From assembly GCA_002328495.1 (NCBI GenBank), contig DCUJ01000013.1, forward strand, positions 1 through 64,000: 64,000 nucleotides of DNA, written 5' to 3'. Below, piece by piece: positions 1-9,289 of this stretch. Under the pieces are notes generated by a model. The model had not been told where the DNA came from and searched no databases. It saw only the letters and a program-made list of their open reading frames with translations. Made by a program: the position numbers and the translations under genes. Source of the stretch: Sulfurospirillum sp. UBA2217 (GTDB taxonomy: Bacteria > Campylobacterota > Campylobacteria > Campylobacterales > Sulfurospirillaceae). Position 1 is the first letter of the stretch. Each line of letters starts with the position of its first letter.

Positions 1-2
1 CT

Positions 3-800
3 GTGAATGTGAATGCGGCAAGCGTTGATACTATTGAAGGTACTGTATCAGAGGTGAATACGCTTTATGGAATAAATGGAGTTTCAAACTTAGGAAATGA
101 CACTGTAAATGTTTCAAATTCAGGTAGCTTTACATCGTCTAATTTTAGTAATATCGTTAATGGTGATATTACTCATTTAAATTTTGCAGATAATTCTGAT
201 GGGATGAGTTTTACAAATGCATCGGACTTTGATACATGGAAAGCAAAATTTACAAGTATAGATTTTGGAACGAGTCATGATGATAGTATAAGCTTCACGT
301 CTAGCATAAGTGGAAATCTTGATTTTTCAAATATTTCTGATTTAGAAACTCTCAATCTTTCAGCGTCTGGAGATAATTTAACAATCAGCGGAGATGAACC
401 AACTCATATCAATGGTCTTGGAGGGAATGATTCATTTGTTTTAGATTTTACAAATATAGCTAACTTTACTGTTGATGCTGGAGCAGATACAGATACTTTG
501 AGTATTACAGTGAGTAATGGTAATGCCTTGGCTGGAAACTTTAGTAATTTTGAAGTTCTAAACTTGTCGGGAACAGGGACTATTAGCATCGATGATGCGG
601 TTATAAATTCTTGGAGTTCCAATGCAGATAGTTTAAGTTTGTCTTTCAATGGAAACAGCACGTATAACTATAGTACAGATGGTGGAACAAGTTGGACAAG
701 CGGAGCTTTAACACTTGATGATCCAACATCAGGTAATCATTATATAGTTTCTTTAGATAATGCTCTTGATGCTAATGATTTAACCTTACATGTAGTCTAA
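3..800 (+). CDS. C-terminal part of a large secreted surface/adhesin-like protein (5' end outside window)
   Basis: The frame is open from the left edge, so this is probably the last ~265 residues of a much larger protein; the GTG at position 3 need not be a real start. The sequence is rich in Ser, Thr, Asn, Asp and Gly, has almost no Cys or basic residues, and consists of repeated beta-strand-like units such as 'LETLNLSASGDNLTISGD' and 'FEVLNLSGTGTISIDD'. One RTX-like turn is visible (GLGGNDSF, near residue 140). This composition, together with a complete type I secretion operon just downstream on the opposite strand, suggests the exported adhesin or S-layer-like substrate of that system, whose uncleaved secretion signal would lie in this C-terminus. 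The pairing is inferred from neighbourhood. The exact family is not recognised. Confidence 0.7.
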   Translation: MNVNAASVDTIEGTVSEVNTLYGINGVSNLGNDTVNVSNSGSFTSSNFSNIVNGDITHLNFADNSDGMSFTNASDFDTWKAKFTSIDFGTSHDDSISFTSSISGNLDFSNISDLETLNLSASGDNLTISGDEPTHINGLGGNDSFVLDFTNIANFTVDAGADTDTLSITVSNGNALAGNFSNFEVLNLSGTGTISIDDAVINSWSSNADSLSLSFNGNSTYNYSTDGGTSWTSGALTLDDPTSGNHYIVSLDNALDANDLTLHVV

Positions 801-1637
801 ATGAAACCATTTAACCAACTCAAAAAAGCAAAGCATGGGTATTGTCTTTACAATATCCATGATATTTATATAGGGCAATCCATACGCAACTATGGAGAGT
901 TTTCAGAGGCTGAAGTGGCACTTTTTTCTCAGATTTGTAAGCCAAATGATACTGTGATAGAAGTTGGGGCCAATATAGGAACACATACGCAAGTTTTTTC
1001 TAAACTCGTTGGAGATGGAGGGTTTGTGTATGCTTTTGAGCCTCAAAGGGTTGTTTTTCAGACACTTTGTGCCAATATGGCGCTAAACAGCATTACAAAT
1101 GTATCTGCTATACACGGTGCTTTGGGTAAGAAAAGTGGATGTGTTTATATGCCTTTGGTAGATTATGCAAAAGAGTATAATTTTGGAGGTATTGGGGTAG
1201 ATGATTTGGAAAGTGGAGAGAAAGTACGTTTGGAAAAACTTGATGAGTATATGAATGAGATAAGCAATCTAAAACTTATCAAAATAGATGTTGAAGGTAT
1301 GGAGCAAGATGTACTCAAAGGTGCAAAACAGCTCATTTTAAAATACATGCCTTACATGTACATCGAAAATGACCGCATAGAAAAATCATACACTCTTTTA
1401 AAGTACATTGACTCACTTGGCTATAGGATGTATTGGCATCTTCCAAAGTTGTATAATCCAAAGAATTTTGCTCAGAATCAAACAAATATTTTTGGAAATA
1501 TTGTCTCTGTTAATGTTCTTTGTATACCAAAAGAATCAACAATAGAGGTGAGAGAAATGGTAAAAGTTGAAGATTTTGGATTTCATCCAATGGTTAGAAA
1601 TAAAGAAAAAAGAATAGAAAGTAAAAAAATATTTTAG
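801..1637 (+). CDS. FkbM-family SAM-dependent methyltransferase
   Basis: A Rossmann-type methyltransferase of 278 residues. The SAM-binding motif VIEVGANIGTHT lies near residue 50, followed by the acidic strand end YAFEPQ and the FkbM hallmark IKIDVEGMEQDVLKGA near residue 155. FkbM proteins typically O-methylate sugars or small hydroxylated metabolites. The ATG follows the stop codon of the adhesin-like gene with no gap and I see no clear ribosome binding site, so translation is probably coupled to it. That suggests the enzyme modifies the adhesin's glycans or a surface polysaccharide made with it; this is inference. The family call is firm, the substrate is unknown. Confidence 0.85.
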   Translation: MKPFNQLKKAKHGYCLYNIHDIYIGQSIRNYGEFSEAEVALFSQICKPNDTVIEVGANIGTHTQVFSKLVGDGGFVYAFEPQRVVFQTLCANMALNSITNVSAIHGALGKKSGCVYMPLVDYAKEYNFGGIGVDDLESGEKVRLEKLDEYMNEISNLKLIKIDVEGMEQDVLKGAKQLILKYMPYMYIENDRIEKSYTLLKYIDSLGYRMYWHLPKLYNPKNFAQNQTNIFGNIVSVNVLCIPKESTIEVREMVKVEDFGFHPMVRNKEKRIESKKIF

Positions 1638-1644
1638 GATTAAA

Positions 1645-2451
1645 ATGCAAGAAGATATATTAGCACAGATTGATTCACTACCGCCTTTGCCTCAAACGGT
1701 CATTTACATTGAAGAGTTTAAACAAAAAGAAGACAAATGTCCTCAAGAACTTGCAAGGATTGTTGCAAAAGATCCTTTAATTTTATCAACTTTGTTAAAA
1801 GTTTCCAATTCAGCAATGTTTGGGTTTAAGAAGAAGATAGAAACTCCTCAGATGGCTGTTAGTTTATTGGGAGTCAATTTTACTATCTCTTTGGCTTTTG
1901 GGAGTGCCATAAAAAATTTAGTGGAAACTTCTTTAGAGCCTTATGGTGCCAATGCAGACGCTTTTCTCGATAGTGCAACACAAGCTGTTATGCTATCAAG
2001 TCGATGGGTTAATACGATTGATTCTAGTTTAAAAGAGCGCCTTTCATTGCCAGTATTTTTACTAGAAATTGGAAAGTTTATCATTTCACGCATATTAAAA
2101 GAGAAAAATCTCATCGACGCTTTTTATGCTGAAGTGAAAGATAGTTTGAATATTGCGGAGGTTGAAAAAAAATATATAGGCATTTCTACGTCGTTTATTA
2201 CAGCGGCTATTTTTGAGAAATGGGGATTGTCGGAGAGTTTAATAGCTGATATAAAATACGTTGATGAACCTTTACATGTAGACAATCAGAGCCTAAAAAT
2301 TTCTCACATTATACATGTTGTTAATCAAGTATGCAATATTGTTGCCCCCTTTAAAGAAGAAGCTATTAGTGAAGCAGTGGCATACGCACACAATGTTGGA
2401 TTACCTTCAAAAGAGTTGTTAGATATTATTCGAGTGATGCAAGGAAAATAA
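1645..2451 (+). CDS. HDOD-domain protein
   Basis: A 268-residue protein with an HDOD domain over most of its length. Typical features are the N-terminal 'IDSLPPLPQTV', 'IVAKDPLILSTLLKVSNSA' near residue 40, and the helix 'MAVSLLGVNFTISLAFG'. HDOD domains are HD-phosphohydrolase relatives that generally lack the metal-binding HD pair and act in regulatory scaffolds, often for motility, c-di-GMP or two-component signalling. It lies 7 bp after the methyltransferase with a good AGGA ribosome binding site and converges with the Sel1-repeat gene. No receiver or EAL domain is fused, so it is a stand-alone HDOD protein. A role in controlling adhesin production would fit the location but is not shown. 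Confidence 0.8.
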   Translation: MQEDILAQIDSLPPLPQTVIYIEEFKQKEDKCPQELARIVAKDPLILSTLLKVSNSAMFGFKKKIETPQMAVSLLGVNFTISLAFGSAIKNLVETSLEPYGANADAFLDSATQAVMLSSRWVNTIDSSLKERLSLPVFLLEIGKFIISRILKEKNLIDAFYAEVKDSLNIAEVEKKYIGISTSFITAAIFEKWGLSESLIADIKYVDEPLHVDNQSLKISHIIHVVNQVCNIVAPFKEEAISEAVAYAHNVGLPSKELLDIIRVMQGK

Positions 2452-2455
2452 AAGG

Positions 2456-3367
2456 CTAAAGATGGTTTCTATCTATAAATAAACTAGCATCTTCATAGCC
2501 GGCATCTGATGCTTTTTTTAACCATTCTCTAGCTTTTATCACATCTCGTGGAACACTATGCCCATAAAAATAAAAAATACCGAGTTGATACATTGCTTTA
2601 GGAAATTTTTGTGCGGCAGCTTTGGAATACCATGAAAATGCTTTGTGAAGGTCTTTTGCAACGCCTTCGCCCTCAGCATAGAGGTCTCCTAGCTTTGACT
2701 GAGCGTGTTCGCTCCCATTTTCGGCAGACCTTTCAAGCCAAAAAAGCATTTTTTCCTCATCAGCAGAGACATATTCCGATAAATGATACATCATGGCTAA
2801 ATTATACTGTGCTAGAGGTTCATCTTGCCAAGCTGCTTCTTGAAACCATGAAAAAGCCAAACGAAGGTCTTGTTGGGTGCCCATGCCAAAATAGTAAAGT
2901 TTTGCTAAATTATTTTGAGCAATTTTATTTCCTTGTTCTGCCGCCTTTGTGTACCAGTAAAATGCTTTTTTTGAATGTATTTCTGAAAAATCTTTTTCAT
3001 AAAAAAGTCCCAAATTGAGTTGTGCAGGCACAAATCCTGCGTTAGCAGCTTTTTGGTAATATTGCTCAGCTAAGGTATTATTTTTAGCCATACCAAAGCC
3101 ATTTTCATACATGTAGCCCAAATTGTTTATTGCTTCAAGATTCCCTTTTTTGGATGCCTCTGTATACCAATACAATGCATTTTTATAATTTTTTATACCA
3201 TCTACACCATCAGAATAAAGAACACCTAGATGAAACATTGCACTTGCATCGCCTTTTTTAGCTGCTTCTGTATAGGTTGCTATAAGATGGGTTGTAGAAA
3301 TTTCTTGAGCATGAATAGGTAATGAAAAACTATGAATTAGGAAAAGGAAATATATATAAAATTTCAT
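2456..3367 (-). CDS. Secreted Sel1-like repeat (TPR-type) protein
   Basis: A 303-residue protein with an N-terminal signal peptide (hydrophobic core FYIYFLFLIHSFSLPIHA) and about seven Sel1-like repeats, recognisable by recurring 'A...LG.LY..G.G...' and 'A..WY.KAA..G' units from residue 30 to the end. Sel1 repeats form alpha-solenoids used for protein-protein contacts, often in the periplasm or on the surface. It is the last gene of the nine-gene minus-strand secretion operon and its ATG directly follows the stop of the preceding gene. A chaperone or scaffold role for the secretion machine is plausible but not demonstrated. Confidence 0.8.
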   Translation of the reverse strand: MKFYIYFLFLIHSFSLPIHAQEISTTHLIATYTEAAKKGDASAMFHLGVLYSDGVDGIKNYKNALYWYTEASKKGNLEAINNLGYMYENGFGMAKNNTLAEQYYQKAANAGFVPAQLNLGLFYEKDFSEIHSKKAFYWYTKAAEQGNKIAQNNLAKLYYFGMGTQQDLRLAFSWFQEAAWQDEPLAQYNLAMMYHLSEYVSADEEKMLFWLERSAENGSEHAQSKLGDLYAEGEGVAKDLHKAFSWYSKAAAQKFPKAMYQLGIFYFYGHSVPRDVIKAREWLKKASDAGYEDASLFIDRNHL

Positions 3368-3874
3368 TTATGGTTGAAGAGATTCTTTTGCAATGGCACA
3401 CAAAGGATATTCAAAGGATAAAAATCCACTGAGTGTAAAACAATCTATCCATTGAGTGTTAAGGCCTAAGCCATACTCTAAGCGATTCCATAAAAGTTCG
3501 TGTGAAAATTCATTGACGGGAACATAGTGTTTTACTTCATCGGCATCAGATGTTTTGTATAGCTCTAAATGCATAATAGAGTGATTATGATCCATTGTTT
3601 TTTCTACTCTCAAGACAAGGTGGTTTATGGTGGTATTGAGATTGAAATAACCAGACGCAGAACGCTCTGTAATGTGTAGTTCTTCCCAGGAAGTATCGAT
3701 GATGTATTTTTCTATAGAATGTGATCGAAAAATCTTTTTAATAAGATTAAATGCTTTTTGCTCATCGAAATGGGTAAATGTACGTATTGATGAGACACTA
3801 TCCTCAGCATTGACAGCAGAAAAAGAAAATCCTAATAAAAGGAGTGAAGTGAAAATTTTTATTTGAGTCATCAT
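3368..3874 (-). CDS. Secreted protein of unknown function in the type I secretion operon
   Basis: I do not recognise a family. The 168-residue product begins with a signal peptide (IFTSLLLLGFSFSAVNA, cleavage probable near residue 23), leaving about 145 residues of mixed alpha/beta character. Two Cys lie close to the C-terminus (IDCFTL and PLCAIA) and could form a periplasmic disulfide. It is 7 bp downstream of the LapD-like gene and directly abuts the Sel1-repeat gene. I tested it against LapG, the periplasmic cysteine protease expected beside LapD, but no Cys-His-Asp arrangement of that family is visible. It may be a partner of the LapD-like receptor or of the export machine. Confidence 0.6.
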   Translation of the reverse strand: MMTQIKIFTSLLLLGFSFSAVNAEDSVSSIRTFTHFDEQKAFNLIKKIFRSHSIEKYIIDTSWEELHITERSASGYFNLNTTINHLVLRVEKTMDHNHSIMHLELYKTSDADEVKHYVPVNEFSHELLWNRLEYGLGLNTQWIDCFTLSGFLSFEYPLCAIAKESLQP

Positions 3875-3881
3875 ACATGTC

Positions 3882-5978
3882 CTACTTTGTTATTCCATAA
3901 AAATCAAGCATTTCAAAAGCTAAATAGTCTTCTTCATTTTTGACAGAATCACCAATAACTTTGATATTATTACTTTCACAAAAGAGTAAAATTTGTTTTA
4001 CAGCGTGTTGCTTTGTACTGTCTTTTTTAAAATCTTGGCAAAATGTTTTTTCTAATCTAAGATAGTTTGGTTGTAACAATACCAGTTTATCTAAAGGTAA
4101 ATCGGTAGGATCGTAACGCTTAATCATAAAATACAAAGAGTGATTTTTAAGTATATGGCTAAAAGATCTAAAAATTTCATAGTTACTTGCAACACTGTAG
4201 CAAGGTGCAATAAAAATAAGTTTAGACATTGCAGGCTGATACGTAATTTGTTCTTCAATCCATGATAGAAAGAGTTGGTTTGAAAGAGAAGAAACAGACA
4301 AGACAATACCAATTTGATGTTCTAATTCTCCTAATTTAATCTGCTCCAATACTTTTTCAATAATGGCTCTATCAAAATCGGCGATAAGTCCAAGTTCTTC
4401 TGCAACGGAAATAAACTTACCACTAGGAATACTCTCAAATGTATAACTATCAATTAATAAAGGTGATATTTCTTGCATCAGTAGTTGAGGGTTCGCTCCA
4501 AAACTATAGGTATCATGCATATATTGAAGCACAAAATCATTTCTCGTAATAATATCTTTTACGGTAGATTCTAATTTTTTATTTAGCTCAAGTTGATGAT
4601 GGGCATCAGCAATGAAATATGGTTTTAGCTTTTCTTTATAGGCGGTTTCGTATGCATCTTGAGCTCCTTGTAAAATAGACTCGATAGAACCGTAACGGTC
4701 AAAAGGTGTTGCACCGTAAAAAATAGTGTTGTCAAAAAAGTAAAATTTGTCTGTTAACATTTCTGTTAGTGTAATAATTTTCTGTAATAATTTTTCTATC
4801 TTTTCCGAGTCAGATTCGTAGGCAATAATGGCAAATTCTCCGCCAAAAAAGCGATATATTGTTCCTTGGAATTCAGAATGGCTTCTAAAAAAGTCTTGAA
4901 CAGCTTTTGCAAATGTTTCAATGAGTGTATCAACGATTTCAGGTCCATGATTTTTTGTAAATAAACCAATTTTATCAATACGCAAGACAATCACGTAACC
5001 GCTCTTGTTTGCAACAAACATATATTTAAGGTCAGATTCAAATGATTTTTTATTTGGAAGACCCGTGAGTTCATCACTACGCTCTTTTTGAACAATAATA
5101 TCTTTGCTGATAGACAATTCGTTGGAAGCATTGACATATTTGTGTGTGAGTTCAATGATATTATTATGTAAATGTGATAATTCTTGATAAGCAATAACTG
5201 GCAAAGAAGAGTCTTTGACCATTTTGCCTTCTAAAATATGAGATACATATTGATTAAGAATATGTATAGACGATACAAGCTTTTGACGAATGACTAAATG
5301 ATAAAGCCCGTAACACATCATCAATAGACCTATAGTAAGGATGATAATAAAAAGTGAAAATTGTAAAATATTTTTAAATATTGTGTCACTATCGAGAGAT
5401 GTGTTATAAGAAAAACGCACTGTGTAGTCATTCTTTTCGAGTGTTTCTTCTTGAAAAGTCACACCAGAAACAGTGTTCTGTGTCGTTATTTTGATATAAG
5501 GCTGATAGAAGAATAGGGAGCTTTTGATTATGTCGTCTTTAGATATATAAAATGTTATAGGAATAATTTTCTTGTCGTTTAATGCTTGAGTGCTTAGTTG
5601 AAGTTCATAGGAGTTATTTTCATTGATAAGAGCTATACCATCCTTAGCATCTATAGTGATGTCAATAATCGTCCATGAATTATCTGCAAAAGGAATGCTT
5701 TTTAAAAGGATATTTGTGTCAAAAATATGTTTTTTAAGTGTGATTTCCGTATCTTTTAATCTAGAATTTTTTTGTAAAGTTTGAATGGTTTGGGCAAAAA
5801 GAGCCAAGCTCTTTCTCTGCGCGCTTTCTTCTGCTAATGCAATTAACTGTGCTTTAGTTTCTAAGAAATGAGAATCAATTAATTTTTGTGCATCTTTGAT
5901 GGCAAAAAGATACTCAGTAAAAATAATTGTACTTATAAATAAAAATAAGGCAACGATAAAAATAATCAATCTTTTCAT
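3882..5978 (-). CDS. LapD-like inner-membrane c-di-GMP receptor (degenerate GGDEF and EAL)
   Basis: A 698-residue protein with the LapD layout: a TM helix at residues 3-25, a periplasmic domain to about 205, a second TM (FSLFIIILTIGLLMMCYGLY), a HAMP-like linker, a GGDEF domain (about 300-455) and an EAL domain (about 470-698). Both catalytic domains look inactive. The GGDEF site reads FFGGEF, and the EAL signature is replaced by QEI with later catalytic acids also changed (VIGDSVKN where active enzymes have an E-rich loop). LapD proteins sense c-di-GMP with the dead EAL domain and sequester the LapG protease outside the membrane, which keeps a giant adhesin on the surface. It overlaps the TolC gene by 4 bp. 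No LapG is visible in the window. Confidence 0.78.
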   Translation of the reverse strand: MKRLIIFIVALFLFISTIIFTEYLFAIKDAQKLIDSHFLETKAQLIALAEESAQRKSLALFAQTIQTLQKNSRLKDTEITLKKHIFDTNILLKSIPFADNSWTIIDITIDAKDGIALINENNSYELQLSTQALNDKKIIPITFYISKDDIIKSSLFFYQPYIKITTQNTVSGVTFQEETLEKNDYTVRFSYNTSLDSDTIFKNILQFSLFIIILTIGLLMMCYGLYHLVIRQKLVSSIHILNQYVSHILEGKMVKDSSLPVIAYQELSHLHNNIIELTHKYVNASNELSISKDIIVQKERSDELTGLPNKKSFESDLKYMFVANKSGYVIVLRIDKIGLFTKNHGPEIVDTLIETFAKAVQDFFRSHSEFQGTIYRFFGGEFAIIAYESDSEKIEKLLQKIITLTEMLTDKFYFFDNTIFYGATPFDRYGSIESILQGAQDAYETAYKEKLKPYFIADAHHQLELNKKLESTVKDIITRNDFVLQYMHDTYSFGANPQLLMQEISPLLIDSYTFESIPSGKFISVAEELGLIADFDRAIIEKVLEQIKLGELEHQIGIVLSVSSLSNQLFLSWIEEQITYQPAMSKLIFIAPCYSVASNYEIFRSFSHILKNHSLYFMIKRYDPTDLPLDKLVLLQPNYLRLEKTFCQDFKKDSTKQHAVKQILLFCESNNIKVIGDSVKNEEDYLAFEMLDFYGITK

Positions 5979-8596
5979 AGTTGATTAAACCTTTGATAAA
6001 GTTCTTGTTTTAGATTGATAGGCTCGATAACTGGCATATACAATGTCTTGATGGTGCCAAGTTTATCTAATGCATTTTTTGCTTCCTCATATGTTGAGAA
6101 TGTCCCGTACATGATTTTAACCCAACTATGAGACTTTCCAAAAGTAAAAACAAAGCTTTCGGTTTCCATCATTGCTTCTTTGACTAATTTTCCAGCTTTT
6201 TCAACTTCTGATAATGTTGTAATATTGATTGTAAAATAGTTTTTAGGAGCATTCAAGAATTTATCTTTAAACTCATTATTGGTTATAAATGGCTCTTCTG
6301 TTTTCTCAACTTTTATCACTTGAGGTAACATTGGTTTTGGAATATCATTAACATCAACGAAGAGAAGTTCTGAAAAATCTTTAAATTCTTTTTGAACATT
6401 GCCAATTTTCTCAACCGTAAAAGGATTGTTATTTTTCCCTTTTGTCTTTTTAAAGAAAGACAAATTGGCGTCTTTAGGCGAATCGTAAATGCCGTAAACA
6501 ATTTTTGTTTTAATTTTTTGATTCTCAAAGTGTTCATAAATAAATGATTCATCTTCAATGTGTAAATCAGCAATGCGTTTCAGACCTTCCAACGGAGTAC
6601 TTGCACCTGTCATAACGAGTGTAAAACGGTCTGGATTTTCCATCAAAAATCGTTCATGAAATGATAATAACTTTGATAAAGTTGAGTCATTAGAATCTTT
6701 TTTAAGCGCATCACTGGGGTTTTGTGTTGCATTCAGATCATTTTTTTGAATAGGTGAATCTTGTAATGAAAGCGCAGAGCTCTTTTTTGGCTTATAGTGT
6801 GCTCTGTACTTTGCTTTGGCAATGTCTAAAAAGTTTTCGTCATTGATATCTATTTGAAAATAGGAGAGCAAATCACCTGAAATTTTTAAAATTTCAAAAA
6901 AATCTTTCATGCTATCTTGTTGACTCAGAATAAAATCCAATTCAGCTGTATTTAATTGTCTTTGCCCTTGTAGCAGTACATGTAAATCTTGCTCACCATT
7001 TCTAAAACTTTCCCAGTAGGAGCCAACCATGTTTCTAGAAGAGTTGACTTCTTTTTCGACATTACCTAAATTCTCTTGCAAGGATGTTAACGAAGTGTGG
7101 AGTTTTTCAAGTTCCCATTTAATTTTTCTCAGCTCAGCTTCTCTTTCAAACATTTTTTCTTGCAAAGAAGAAAATGCTTTCAAATATTCATTTTTATCTT
7201 TTCCTCCGTTATAAAGATTGTAACTGACCATTAGTTTAGCAATATAACTATCTTCAGCCATCTCAAAGTCTTCTTTATCCGTAATTTTTTCTTTTGCTAA
7301 GACTAAATCAACTTTTGGACGAAATGGAGCTTTTAGTTTGGCAATATTGAATTTTTTGCTTAAAATTTCATAACCAAAGATTTTAATAGTCGTATTGCTT
7401 GTGGTGGTATATTCTAAAAGTTCTTTAAGAGGTTTAACACTTACATGTACAATTTTTTCATAGGGATATGTCTCTGCAAAAGCCTCTCCAGTGATAAATT
7501 TAAAATACTCCATAGCGTTACTAAATTTAGAGTTTGTACGTGAAAGTTGAGATTTTGCATTTGCCACACTTGCTTCAATACTACTCAATTCACCGATAGA
7601 AAGAGCGCCAGCATCAAATTTAGCCTTGACGATTTGAAAAATTGTTTCCAACTCTTCAATATTTTTTTGGTTGATATCTAAAGCATCCCGCGTAAACACA
7701 ACATCGATGTACGATGTGATAGCTTTGAAAATTTCGTCTTCTAGTAATCGTTCATAATCTGTTTTCGATACTAAATATTGTGCCTTTAAACGTTCTATCT
7801 CATTTTCAGTTTCTCCACCTGCGTATATGTTTTGAGATAAAGACAAGCTATACTTTTCATCACCAAAGTATTTTGCCTTTTCATACGTTTGCGTAGGCGT
7901 CATATCCCCTGGTTGTTTTTCTGTTTTGACAATGGTATAGGAAGCATCAATTGAAGGGTGGTAGTTGCCATAAGCGATGTCGATATTGTATTTTGCTTGT
8001 AGCATTTTTTCTCGACTGGCCATAATCTTGTGGCTAATAGAGAGTGTTTGTAAAACAGCATCAATTAAGTCAACTTTTATTCCATTGGCATTAAATGGTT
8101 GCGCTCGATTTGCATCTTTGATTTTTGATTCTTCTTGTGGAGTATCACTTGTTTTTAAAAAGTTTTCTAATCCATTGAAGTCATTTGTTGTATTTTGTTC
8201 CACAGACAAAGATGAACTATCGAGATCATCAGGAAATAAAGTAGATAACGTGTGAGGTGCAGCCAAAGCGGTGTTTCCTACAATCACGCCTGTTGTTTGA
8301 AAAGTTTTTTTGCTTGATTTAAAAGCATCAGGATATATTTTTTTAATATCATTAAAGATTTCTTTGAAAGCGATAGGTTCAACATTGGCAACATAATGCA
8401 TGTAGTTTTCATCTTTCAATGTTAGTACATCATAGTGTGTCTCAAATTGTTTTACGAATTGATGTGCTTGTTCCCGTGTTTGAGTGTTTGTAACTTTGAT
8501 TAAAATAGTATTAGGTTTTAATTCTGATGTTGTGATTTCTTTTGCAAAGACGACAATTTCAAAAAAAACTATTATCAGAATAAAGTATTTAAACAT
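5975..8596 (-). CDS. TolC-family outer-membrane channel with flanking SPOR-like domains
   Basis: At 873 residues this is nearly twice the usual TolC size (~450). After a signal peptide (FILIIVFFEIVVFA) comes a SPOR-like domain at about 25-95 (NTILIKVTNTQTREQAHQFV...). The TolC core runs from about 165 to 595, with the typical 'YHPSIDASYTI' and 'LSLSQNIYAGGETENEI' segments and a second repeat ('VSYNLYNGGKDKNEY'). The last ~220 residues contain two more SPOR-like units ending in 'KIVYGIYDSPKDAN' and 'KIMYGTFSTYEEAKNALDKL'. SPOR domains in other proteins bind denuded peptidoglycan. The product is the probable outer-membrane exit duct of the secretion system. Its start overlaps nothing and lies 15 bp after the MotB-like gene. 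The SPOR assignment is by pattern only. Confidence 0.85.
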   Translation of the reverse strand: MFKYFILIIVFFEIVVFAKEITTSELKPNTILIKVTNTQTREQAHQFVKQFETHYDVLTLKDENYMHYVANVEPIAFKEIFNDIKKIYPDAFKSSKKTFQTTGVIVGNTALAAPHTLSTLFPDDLDSSSLSVEQNTTNDFNGLENFLKTSDTPQEESKIKDANRAQPFNANGIKVDLIDAVLQTLSISHKIMASREKMLQAKYNIDIAYGNYHPSIDASYTIVKTEKQPGDMTPTQTYEKAKYFGDEKYSLSLSQNIYAGGETENEIERLKAQYLVSKTDYERLLEDEIFKAITSYIDVVFTRDALDINQKNIEELETIFQIVKAKFDAGALSIGELSSIEASVANAKSQLSRTNSKFSNAMEYFKFITGEAFAETYPYEKIVHVSVKPLKELLEYTTTSNTTIKIFGYEILSKKFNIAKLKAPFRPKVDLVLAKEKITDKEDFEMAEDSYIAKLMVSYNLYNGGKDKNEYLKAFSSLQEKMFEREAELRKIKWELEKLHTSLTSLQENLGNVEKEVNSSRNMVGSYWESFRNGEQDLHVLLQGQRQLNTAELDFILSQQDSMKDFFEILKISGDLLSYFQIDINDENFLDIAKAKYRAHYKPKKSSALSLQDSPIQKNDLNATQNPSDALKKDSNDSTLSKLLSFHERFLMENPDRFTLVMTGASTPLEGLKRIADLHIEDESFIYEHFENQKIKTKIVYGIYDSPKDANLSFFKKTKGKNNNPFTVEKIGNVQKEFKDFSELLFVDVNDIPKPMLPQVIKVEKTEEPFITNNEFKDKFLNAPKNYFTINITTLSEVEKAGKLVKEAMMETESFVFTFGKSHSWVKIMYGTFSTYEEAKNALDKLGTIKTLYMPVIEPINLKQELYQRFNQL

Positions 8597-8611
8597 TCAT
8601 TTCCTTCGATA

Positions 8612-9280
8612 TTATTTTTTCTTATTAATCATTAAAATACCATATCCTGCCACGTGATTGGTTAATTTAGCATCAGGAATTTTTTCTTTAAGCCTAACGA
8701 TAACATCTTCTTCTTTGTAGCCTTTTTTTCTAACAAGGTTTCTGATGTTAAGTGTCCTTGAAAGTGCGATTTGTTTAGCAATGGATGCACTAATCTGATT
8801 TTGTGGTTCATGTGAATAAATTGAAATAAAATGATTACCATATTTGGATTTAGCTTGTTCTATAAACATTTCAACATCTTTGAGTGATTGTGGATCAAGA
8901 ATTATCTCTTTGTCAAGGTATTTAATCACCATCCAATCTTCATAAATAGTGTTTTCTTGACGAGTCAAGTTACTATCCGTAATCGTTAAATCCATACCTG
9001 CAATCGACTCTAAATCTTTTATTGAATTGTCATCTTTTTCTTTTGGCGCTTTTTCCAACAAAGAAGGTTTTTTCTTTTCTTTTACCGTCGAAATGGGCTG
9101 ATCGATAAGTTCTTTGACAGTAACAGAACCTGTATAAGAAACTTTGTATTTAAATTGTGCATAATAGGTAATATTTAATATCAAAACAAACATAAACATA
9201 AGTACAACCATAATGACTGAAGCAAAGAGATCAACAAAACTTGGCCAAGGATTAAATGGTTCGACGCTTTTTCTTGCCAC
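8612..9280 (-). CDS. MotB/SiiA-like proton-channel subunit with OmpA-like periplasmic domain
   Basis: A 222-residue protein with a single TM near the N-terminus that contains a membrane-embedded acid (FVDLFASVIMVVLMFMF, Asp17). This matches the proton-carrying Asp of MotB, ExbD, TolR and Salmonella SiiA. A Lys/Glu-rich linker follows, then a C-terminal domain with the OmpA/MotB pattern (ILDPQSLKDVEMFIEQA, then SRTLNIRNLVRKKGYKEEDV) that in relatives contacts peptidoglycan. Its start is 9 bp after the MotA-like gene. In SPI-4 the equivalent SiiA/SiiB pair forms a proton channel that powers or gates adhesin surface display. That role here is inferred from gene content. A flagellar stator is unlikely given the context. 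Confidence 0.8.
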   Translation of the reverse strand: MARKSVEPFNPWPSFVDLFASVIMVVLMFMFVLILNITYYAQFKYKVSYTGSVTVKELIDQPISTVKEKKKPSLLEKAPKEKDDNSIKDLESIAGMDLTITDSNLTRQENTIYEDWMVIKYLDKEIILDPQSLKDVEMFIEQAKSKYGNHFISIYSHEPQNQISASIAKQIALSRTLNIRNLVRKKGYKEEDVIVRLKEKIPDAKLTNHVAGYGILMINKKK

Positions 9281-9289
9281 TAGTACTCT

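Noticed and set aside
2611..3018. A plus-strand coding region of 135 codons
   Set aside because: It lies wholly antisense to the Sel1-repeat gene, lacks recognisable motifs and mirrors the repeat composition of the real gene.
3368..3874. LapG-type cysteine protease
   Set aside because: The two Cys are near the C-terminus and the Cys-His-Asp order with the GDCEDYA-like motif is absent.
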